Under the pieces are notes generated by a model that was given only the letters and a program-made list of their open reading frames with translations, had not been told where the DNA came from and made no database searches. Of a stretch of DNA of 14,644 bases, positions 7,730-14,644 are shown piece after piece; the first letter of the stretch is position 1; each line of letters starts with the position of its first letter. The DNA is from Chloromonas sp. AAM2 (taxonomy: Eukaryota > Chlorophyta > Chlorophyceae > Chlamydomonadales > Chlamydomonadaceae). The stretch lies in the NCBI GenBank assembly GCA_004335635.1, contig QAXH01006073.1, positions 50,989 through 65,632 of the forward strand, given 5' to 3'. The position numbers were made by a program, and so were the translations under genes.

Positions 7730-10490
7730 GGCTTGAGGTTTTGTGACGGAAAGGCTGAAATCGTCAGAACAAGTGTTTGCTGTTGCATGCAGCTGGCTGT
7801 CGGTCTTCCGCATGCATGTCAGACAGGGCATTTCCGTCCAAGGCAGACGTCCAAGGCAAGGCGACAGTTTCACTCCGCTGTCATTTATACTCACCCTTGC
7901 ACGAGACAGCCGAGTGGACCTTGGTCACTTGACGTCCTTGACGGCCCTTGGATGATATGGCGGAGCGGTGTCTTGGACTTCGCAATCGTGTTGTGACAGG
8001 TTGTCGTGCTACCAACTGTCGACTCAAGTGTTAATGTAGTGTACGCACAGGAAGCTGGAGGTTTCTCTCACACTCTGTGATGTGTTTAACGCGGCGTGTC
8101 TTCCTGTCTGACAACGAATTCTGTTAGCCCTGTCCGGTTCTCAAACTTTAAGTAGGCGGGATGCGCCGGATTACTACGGGGACGGCGTAGAGTGCTCGTG
8201 ATCCAAGAGTGCTAACGGCCGCTGAATTTGAATTGCCACTCAGCCGGCATGATGACCGTGAAGGGTTTTGATGCATTGCCATTTCGCCGTGCCCTTGGTT
8301 TTGTCAGCTTCTTAGCGCATGTGCTGACTTTGGCAAATACGAAGCTGTGGCGCCTGACAGACACTTTGCAGTCTAACGGACCAGGAACAATATAAACTGG
8401 TACAGGAAGTCCTTCGGCGTGACTGCCTGTGCAATGTTCTTATCACATCATCTCTGTTCAGCCCAACATCGCATGGAGCCAATCGCCACAGGAAGCTGCC
8501 ACGAAGGTGTGCACCTACCGTGTGCAAGGCGTACACAGTCCTGAAGTCCTGAAGTCTAGTTCTGTCTGGGCACTGTAATTGATCGCCTCTAGTGCGTCAA
8601 CCCGTGTAAGCTGTCCTGTACTTGCTGTCCTGCTGGCAAGTGCTGCTGCTCGTACAGGCAAGCAGAAGTACCTGTACCTCAGCCCCACTGCCGGTCAGTT
8701 TGGAGGTGATAGGGACGCAGTGATGTGGCACGAGAACATGGCTTGTATGCAGCACACACTGAGGATTGATTGGATTGATATGAAATACATTGCATAAGGA
8801 CAGGACAAGAACGCTTTCTGCGGCATTAAATGGCACTTTGGCATCCAATTGTATAACTTATCACTGCTTAACCACGAGCACTGGAGGACATCTGGGTGCA
8901 GAAATGTCTGCATGTGTACAAGCCAAAACGTGCCGCATGGACGGCTGATGGCGTAATCATGGTGTGCCCATTCCTGACAGACGGCAACCACATGGAGAAA
9001 GCCCCGTGCTGACACTTGCTGAACACGGCCATGGGCGTAAACGGCCCCTGTAACTGTGCTGGGTCATGTATCATCTGTGCTGGTAGCCAGTTCCGTCATG
9101 ACACGTTACGGGATGCACTGAACAGCAATCTGATTGGCAGGTGCAACTAAATCCTCTCCTGACAGAATTTCATCAGGAAGGGCTCACATGTGCCGAGCGC
9201 AAACGCTGGCAGGCCATGCAAGAGACAAGGCTGGCAGCTTCAACCAACTTATGCCAATCCAGCTCTGACTGCTACATGACCAGAAGGTGGCAATTGGAAA
9301 AAATATCATCATTGACACTCAGCGACTTGTGCAGCTCGTCCGCGCATGCTGTGCAGGAACAGCTTAGTAGTTTGGATTGCTAAGTAACCTAAACCGCTCA
9401 CAATGTTACACGTGTTTCTTCGCTTTTGCAAAGCAGCTATGACAAACAGTTACCCCACATGTGTGATGTTGCGGAAGTTGGAGGCTTTCTCAAGCGGGCT
9501 TCGTCGGGCACTTGGCACAGTCACGTTTACACACTGACGTTTTGCTACAACACCCAAAAACCACGGCAAGCTTTGCACCATTATTGCTGGCGATGCCGCT
9601 ACTGACACGCAGGCCGTTTCCCAGCAGCCTCCTTGCGTTAGCATGTACATGGCTGGATTGACTCCTTGTGTTCGCATGTACGTGGCTGAACTAATGTTGC
9701 GCATGCCTGAAGCGATGTACATGCACAGCCTGTTGCGTGTGTGGATTGGGTTCCATCACGCGCAAAGCTGGCGGTGGCCCAAGCTTCCATTAAATTGATG
9801 TGCAGCGCTCATGTAGGGCTCATGCTGCTGCAGCGTGTCATGGACGGCACACCCAGGTCATGTAAGTTAGAGCGCTGGCTTATGCATGTGCGGGGCAACT
9901 GTTAATGCAAGTGCCAACGGTTCGCACACTCCCAGGAATCTACAGAACCCGCCTTCCACTGAGATTCTCTTCGTCTTTTGCATGGATTTTTGCATGTGGG
10001 CTCGCCTCTCACAACAGCAGACGCCACTCTCCGCCTCACACCCACGCACATAACCGTACGCGGATAAGCAAGCCAACCCGCATGGCCAACAGTCACAACA
10101 GTGCGCGCGCTCTCCTGCTGCCCCTGTTACATAGGTTTGGAAGGTATATTCCAAAGTTTTGGTCCGTAGACGCAGTTTTGTCGGAAAGATGTTTGCCAGT
10201 TCCGAAAGATGATGACACTTGACAGCCAGAGGGTGTGTGTCGTGGGCACCTGTATGATATACTCTGTGTCCTGGTCCACGGACTCGACCGCCTGTCTGTG
10301 TGCTAGCTACTGTGTGTGTCTGTCACACTATCACAATGAATGAAATCGTCCCAGAACTGGCAAACATCATTTTGAGGTCGCTCTAAGATGTGTTCATGGC
10401 CAGTGTTTGATGCAGTCTATATAGAAGGATCAACTTTGACTTGGCCCCTGGGTTACTGGGTAGGCATGCTTATGATAGACAGGATGGTAG
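7730..10490. other. Intergenic region with no convincing gene
   Basis: This is the space between the 5' end of the lectin gene and the 3' end of the HECT gene. Open frames here are short (at most about 105 codons), have no family motif, and do not chain into exons with matched phases. A plus-strand frame at 8579-8797 starts with a hydrophobic stretch but leads nowhere. The promoter of the lectin gene should lie in about 7700-8300, but I see no clear TATA box or other named element. A partial dispersed repeat lies at 9208-9250. Confidence 0.55.
9208..9250 (+). repeat. Dispersed repeat, partial copy 2
   Basis: The block AGGCCATGCAAGAGACAAGG, followed by CTGG and later ACCAACT, matches the first third of the repeat at 10532. 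It is the most diverged of the three copies. Confidence 0.55.
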
Positions 10491-10493
10491 GGA

Positions 10494-10498
10494 TTACA
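10494..10498 (-). terminator. Candidate poly(A) signal TGTAA for the HECT gene
   Basis: This is the first TGTAA on the minus strand after the HECT stop at 10768-10766, about 270 bases downstream. The dispersed repeat copy at 10532-10670 would then lie inside the 3' UTR. Confidence 0.4.
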
Positions 10499-10531
10499 CC
10501 AGGGTCGCCACATGCAACATGCGGCAATCGC

Positions 10532-10670
10532 TAGCAAGCCATGCAAGCGACAAGGCTGGATACCGTCCTGACCAACTCTGAGCAACAGAGGGCAACTTGA
10601 AGGCGCAAAGCGCAAAGAACACAGAAAACGTTCAGGGAAAGAAAAAGGAAAGCACAAGCCAAAGGGACAA
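10532..10670 (+). repeat. Dispersed repeat, copy 3
   Basis: It shares TAGCAAGCCATGCA, GGAT.CCGTC, CTGAGCAACA and CAAAGGGACAA in the same order as 3446-3537, with an extra 40-50 bases before the last block. It lies just beyond the HECT stop, in antisense orientation to that gene. Copy 1 lies beyond the left gene in sense orientation. Confidence 0.7.
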
Positions 10671-10765
10671 GAGTCATCTGAAGGTTGACGGCCAATGGCT
10701 GGCAGGAAAGGGGGCGACGGCAGTGAAGGGTGAAGAAGGGTCCTGTAGTCGAATCGTGGGTCTTG

Positions 10766-13700
10766 CTAGCTGAGGTCGAAAGTGGTTGCTCCCATGATGG
10801 CCGTCAGCAGCTTGTCTCGCATCACTTCAACAGTGCTGCACACAATAAGCAACACTGGACGGTTGAGGTGCGCGCAGCCACATCTCTAGACCAGCCTGAT
10901 GCAACCAATTCCGTTTGCCACTCTACTCGGTTGAGGCGTACGTCAGCATATGCATGCCACCATGCAATCAATGTAGCAGTAACACTGACAGAATTTGTTC
11001 ATGCTTGCAATGATAATCGTTGCTTACTTGTAGGGGGGCAGTTTGAGCAGGTTCATGCAAGTTGCTGCTGTGGGCAGGCGCTTGGTGCTCTCCGGGTCCA
11101 ACACACTGCCGGCCATCTGGACGCACAGGCCCGGCTCAAGGTACCTGAAGAACGGACAGAAACGTAGAAACGTGCAATGTGTAAAACCTGCGCCACCAAG
11201 ACCACCGAGACGCAAGCCACTAGAAAACGCAGACGAACACACCTATACTGTTTAGTTTGCTTCTGTCTAGTGTTGGTGCAACAATCATCATGGCACTCAA
11301 CCAGCAGCAACAATCAACAACAAGCAGCACTTGTCAAGGCCGCTGTGCCAGCCCTTGCATTTGCAATGCTTTGGGCCTGAAAGCCACGTCATGATGACAA
11401 ATATATGATCAAGTACATAATCAATGTGTCGTGCGTACAGATAGTGAAAGACAAGAGAAATAGCTGCTGCAACGCTGCTTTGAACAACAAACGAAAAGGA
11501 GTACTCCAGGTCTCCACCCACTTGAATCCCAGCAGGGGTGCTCGGGAGCAGGCAGTGACGAACTTGAGGAACATGTGCTGCTGCTGAGGTGTGAAGGATT
11601 CCAAGGCCTCCCAGAGCGCAGCCATCACGGGGTGGTCGTCATGGTAACCGCCTGAAACGGCCGAGCATGTGATCACGAATTTGAATTTGTCAGTCGAATT
11701 GAATTCATGAGCATCATAATGCAGTAGGCAAGGTTGGCCCTACAAACAGACAACGCCGGATGGATGAGTTAACTGAGAGGATTGTGTGTGTGTGTGTGTG
11801 GGTAACGTATGCATGTGCATTATGTGTGCACGTGCCCTCACCCGCGTAGTTTGCGTGCATGCGAAGGTCCATGAGGTCCAACCCCCCTCCTCCCATGCGG
11901 CCGCTGATCAGCATCTGGAGCTCGGTCTCATTGAAGAGGCCAACCCACTCCGGGCGAACCTGGGGCCAATGTCAGATCAATTCAGCTTGTTACTTGGATT
12001 GCTACTTGTTACGCGGCAGTGTACATTTCCCGCAACACAAAGCACGACAATCAAGGTAATAGTAATAGGCGGCATCGTTGAATAGACCAACCCACTGGGA
12101 GCGAACCTGCATGAATCATTGCATATTCTCATAGGCCATGCATGCGGAGAAATGACCACATGCAGGGCTGGGGCGTAACAAAAAGATAAACACAACCAAT
12201 GTAGGCGGAATCCTGAGACCCATGGGCGGCCCTCCAGCTCGTTGAAGCTGTCTACACAAATTGCTACTCATCTACCCAATCTGTACTCAATGTATACCCA
12301 CCAATTCGTTGAATCCTGCTATGAAGGCTGCACATGCGCGTGCGGGCTCCACATTCAGTCGGAAGTCCGCAACTCGTGCAATGTACTCCCCAACGTTGTC
12401 AGAGGTGACTGCGAACAAGCAACAGCAACAAAGACATGCCTACCTGCCACTGGAAAAGTCCTGTGAAATTCCTGTCATGTACGTACAGGATTGCACCAAG
12501 AAGCATGTTTTGCATGCTGCCTTTTTCATGTTTTTTTCCTGTTCTCCTTTGGATGGCTCTTGAGCCTCCATGTTTCAAGCAACCATAAAAACAACAAAGA
12601 CAAGCTCACATACAAGTGCAGTTTGGTAAGCAGCCTTTCAAGCCATGCTGCCTGTTATGTTCGTACTAAATTAATGCATGTTGACAAGCGGCACTCCTCC
12701 CGTACCTATGACCTGGCTCCCTCCCGGTTTGAGCTCCACTTCTGAGTGTGCCCCGAACACCTCGTGCGTGGCTGTGAAGGTCAGGGACAGCTCGGACAGG
12801 TCGCCCTGCAGGCGCGTCAGTGTGACTGACTTCACTACGACAATCTGACAGATTCTGAGCTGCTGCAAACAATAAGAATGCTGGTACTGATCAATTCCAA
12901 TTGTTCCTTGAGTAAATTGTTCAGGCACATCAGTGTTCATGATTCCACGACAAACATGACGACCAAAAGGAGTTCCTAATTGTTCCACCGAGGTGGTGGG
13001 CTTCTAATGATGCCTGTCATTCCATTCAAATAGCGATGTACAATTGGTTGAAATGCGTCAACTGTACCCAACTGTACGTATCGCTGCATATCCCTACGTA
13101 CCTGGTATTGCTTGAGTGAGGTGAGGTTGGAGTACAGCTGCTGGTCCAGCGAGGGCAGGTCGCGCAGCTCACACCGACCCCCGCGCAGCTTCTTCAGGAA
13201 GAAACCTGAAGGGGAACATGTTCTGATCAACGTCTGTCAGGGAACTGATAGGGCTTGCAGGAAAACCTGACAAGACATTTGCTGAAATGCCATTGAAAGG
13301 AGATATACAGCGATTGCCACTTCAAGACTGACCAAGACTGTTCAGTGAACTGACAGGCAGGGTTTAGTGATGGCAGAGCTGCGGCACGAGCATCAACTGC
13401 ATGATCACCCATCTCCACACCCCCTGGTGATCCTGCTTGATGATCCCCTATCGCTCGACCGTCATGGTCAAGCATGACACATGGATGCCAGCTGGGCTGA
13501 CTACACAATTTCGATCAGACAATACATGTCAGACATACTTACTTTTACTTCCTAACCCAAGCTGAGAACGCACAGTTTCCTTTTCACAGTGACATAGGAA
13601 TGTTTAATTGATGCCGTAGAATGGCAGGACAGATTATTGGGTGTATGTCTACCCCGTACCGCTCTTGCCCCTCCAGCAAAACGTGCATGTTCACTACCTA

Positions 13701-13903
13701 CTGGTTGTGAACCTGACACTTTGCGCCCTCCAACCGTCTGGCAACGGTACTATAACGGCTGTGAACCATGACTTACGTGCCAGTGGCAGTTCCAACAGAA
13801 TGCCCTCCCACAATGCCTTGCCCAGCATACGGCCCAGGAAGCTCAACAGGCGGGGCGCCTCCGGCACCACGGCGTAGGATGCGGGATTGGGGTAGAGCTC
13901 GTT
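10766..13903 (-). CDS. HECT-type E3 ubiquitin ligase, C-terminal eight exons (UBE3B/UBE3C/UPL6/7-like)
   Basis: Eight exons join in phase: 13903-13777, 13205-13102, 12805-12706, 12408-12302, 11959-11842, 11651-11522, 11144-11028 and 10835-10766 (TAG). They give 290 residues covering most of a HECT domain (usually about 350). Hallmarks in order: NELYPNPASY and FLGRMLGKALWEGILLELP (N-lobe), ARFFLKKLRG, VELKPGGSQVIVTSDN, VRPEWVGLFNETELQMLISG, GGYHDDHP, SFTPQQQHMFLKFVTACSR, LLGFKYLEP, then RLPTAATCMNLLKLPPY and the C-terminus FDLS. The Cys in TCMNLL (codon 11059-11057) is the ubiquitin-thioester catalytic residue. Such enzymes take ubiquitin from an E2 onto this Cys and pass it to substrate lysines, in the cytosol or at the proteasome in the UBE3C/Hul5 group. 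The ELYPNP and LLGFKYLEP segments fit that group. The catalytic core looks intact. The N-terminal part must lie right of 13903, beyond an intron that may include the LINE fragment. Confidence 0.92.
11783..11800. repeat. (TG)9 dinucleotide repeat
   Basis: Nine TG units lie in the 190-bp HECT intron (11652-11841), so the transcript would carry (CA)9. This could be a length-polymorphic site; no function is evident. Confidence 0.9.
12075..12109 (-). repeat. Diverged copy of a HECT exon start with its splice acceptor (source 11928-11962)
   Basis: The 35 bases match at about 29 positions. The coding-strand copy keeps CAG|GTTCGC and would read VRSQWVGLFND against VRPEWVGLFNE in the real exon. The copy lies 147 bp upstream in the same intron. 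Beyond this point the reading (AAYYYY) departs from the HECT pattern and no donor with the right phase is seen, so it is a pseudo-exon. Confidence 0.8.
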
Positions 13904-13967
13904 CTGCACAGGCCGTGTACAATCCACCAATCGTTGCAAAGAGATTGGAAAACGAGTCCCACTAGCA

Positions 13968-14005
13968 TATGATGCGGGCCTAGGATATAGCCCGTTCTGA
14001 ACAGG
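13968..14005 (-). repeat. Diverged copy of a HECT exon start with its splice acceptor (source 13875-13912)
   Basis: The 38 bases match at about 30 positions. The coding-strand copy keeps TTCAG|AAC and would read NGLYPRPASYA against NELYPNPASYA in the real exon. The copy lies 93 bp upstream in the intron, then the frame meets no further HECT-like sequence. Confidence 0.78.
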
Positions 14006-14062
14006 ATTGAATCGATTGAATAGAAAAGGCTGCGTGTGGGCCTTGACTTGACGTGCTTTACA

Positions 14063-14267
14063 TGGCCTTCAGTCCGGGGTGGCTGGTAAACTGCAGGTAG
14101 CCTGAGGCAGGTCATTCATTGCGCCAGCCGAAGAAGCCTTTGCGTCCTACTTCAGGTCCATGCCCATCCCATATGGTTGCATGGTATAATCAGATATATG
14201 TACCTATAGGTCACCTATTTTCCTTCTCCCCTGCCCCTGCTGAGCAGTCCTCCCCGGACTGAAGGCC

Positions 14268-14268
<1 letters not shown>
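14063..14268. repeat. 17-bp perfect inverted repeat, 172 bp spacer
   Basis: TGGCCTTCAGTCCGGGG at 14063-14079 is the exact reverse complement of 14252-14268. The right arm abuts the (CAA)13 tract and the open LINE-like frame. The match does not extend on either side, so it may be two oppositely oriented fragments of one element rather than terminal repeats. Confidence 0.85.
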
Positions 14269-14309
<41 letters not shown>

Positions 14310-14644
14310 TAAACAAGGACGACGACGACAACAACATAGGTACAACAACATTGGTAGGCATCGTTGCAACGCTTGGTTTGATGACGAATGCAAACGCCTA
14401 CGTGTAGCCAAGCTTGCTGCTGAGCTGCAGGACCGCAACAGTCCTGAAGCGAAAGCGGCAGCCGGGGTATACTGGCAACGTTTACGGCTGGTCAAGCGTT
14501 TATTTGCAGAAAAAGAATTGGCCGCCAGGGTTCAGGAATGGTATGATGAGCCACGATCTTTCTGGAAGGGTTATAAAGGTACACAGACTGCACATGGGCA
14601 CTTTACTCTGGAGGATTGGTCACGGTATTTCGAAGGGCTATTCA
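14263..14644 (+). mobile_element. LINE-type retroelement fragment (endonuclease-RT linker), runs off the right edge
   Basis: A plus-strand frame is open from the TGA at 14260-14262 to the end of the window, 127 codons. It begins with 13 CAA codons (Gln), passes through a basic stretch (GRRRQQHRY), then reads NAWFDDECKRLR, a Lys/Arg/Leu-rich helix, ARVQEWYDEPRSFWKGYKG and LEDWSRYFEGLF. The WFDxEC-basic helix-FWK-W-xYF-LF order is typical of the region between the apurinic endonuclease and the reverse transcriptase in LINE ORF2 proteins (family knowledge). No endonuclease or RT core motif is inside the window and there is no in-frame ATG, so the left end looks truncated or degenerate. It is antisense to the HECT gene. 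Confidence 0.58.
14269..14307 (+). repeat. (CAA)13 trinucleotide repeat
   Basis: Thirteen perfect CAA units, followed by CAT AAA CAA and a short (GAC)n run. In the frame of the LINE-like segment it encodes poly-Gln. It could be a microsatellite seeded at the element's truncated end rather than part of the original protein. Confidence 0.93.

Noticed and set aside
8579..8797. Plus-strand frame with a hydrophobic start, suggestive of a secreted peptide
   Set aside because: No conserved motif, no matched downstream exon and composition like surrounding intergenic DNA.
11783..11800. Alternating TG run as a regulatory element
   Set aside because: Simple dinucleotide repeat in an intron; nothing in the sequence supports a function.
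12234..12247. Possible further copy of the HECT exon end coding FNEL (source 12301-12314)
   Set aside because: Only about 12 of 14 bases match and the similarity stops at once, so chance is likely; not counted among the echoes.
12807..12858. Alternative, longer start of the HECT exon using TTTGCAG at about 12866
   Set aside because: It would insert about 17 residues between KQYQ and GDLSEL, where HECT domains run directly on; the CTGCAG acceptor next to GDLSEL fits the family and phase.
1..14644. tRNA, rRNA, CRISPR array, riboswitch or prokaryotic operon
   Set aside because: By eye no tRNA-like T-loop/acceptor pairing, no regularly spaced repeats with unique spacers, and no ribosome-binding-site-led gene series was found on either strand.

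Overview
The window looks like nuclear DNA of a green alga, most likely a core chlorophyte (Chlorophyceae-like); I cannot name the species. The reasons are: genes broken into short exons of about 70-650 bp by GT-AG introns of about 170-740 bp; TGTAA, the usual chlorophyte poly(A) signal, downstream of the stop codons; a secreted Ser-Pro-rich (HRGP-type) protein ending in a C-type-lectin domain; and intergenic DNA full of short local duplications. Nothing suggests a prokaryotic operon, a plasmid or a virus.

Layout from left to right. (1) Positions 1-3062, plus strand: the last six exons of a gene whose start is probably outside the window. About 196 residues are visible and I do not recognise the family. 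(2) Positions 3063-5391: intergenic space between two convergent genes, with a TGTAA site, a dispersed repeat copy, a 15-bp direct repeat, and a decayed exon pair resembling the N-terminal part of a cryptochrome/photolyase. (3) Positions 5392-7690, minus strand: a four-exon gene for a secreted protein of about 534 residues, with a signal peptide, an unrecognised N-terminal domain, a Ser-Pro stalk, a Glu/Ser-rich stretch and a C-type-lectin-like domain. (4) Positions about 7730-10490: mostly featureless intergenic DNA, with a second copy of the dispersed repeat. (5) Positions 10766-13903, minus strand: the last eight exons of a HECT E3 ubiquitin ligase of the UBE3B/UBE3C/UPL6/UPL7/Hul5 type, including the catalytic cysteine; the N-terminal part lies beyond the right edge. 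(6) Positions 14063-14644: a 17-bp inverted repeat, a (CAA)13 tract and an open frame resembling the linker between endonuclease and reverse transcriptase of a LINE-type retroelement, running off the edge.

The genes show no functional linkage; this is an ordinary eukaryotic neighbourhood. The most unusual signal is structural. Several exon ends have a second, diverged copy of about 20-40 bp within a few hundred bases, in the neighbouring intron or 3' flank, in all three genes. Some copies carry the splice site with them. This 'exon-edge echo' pattern is the observation most worth testing.

All exon models are hand-built from splice consensus, reading-frame phase and, for HECT, the known domain pattern. 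No database search was run.
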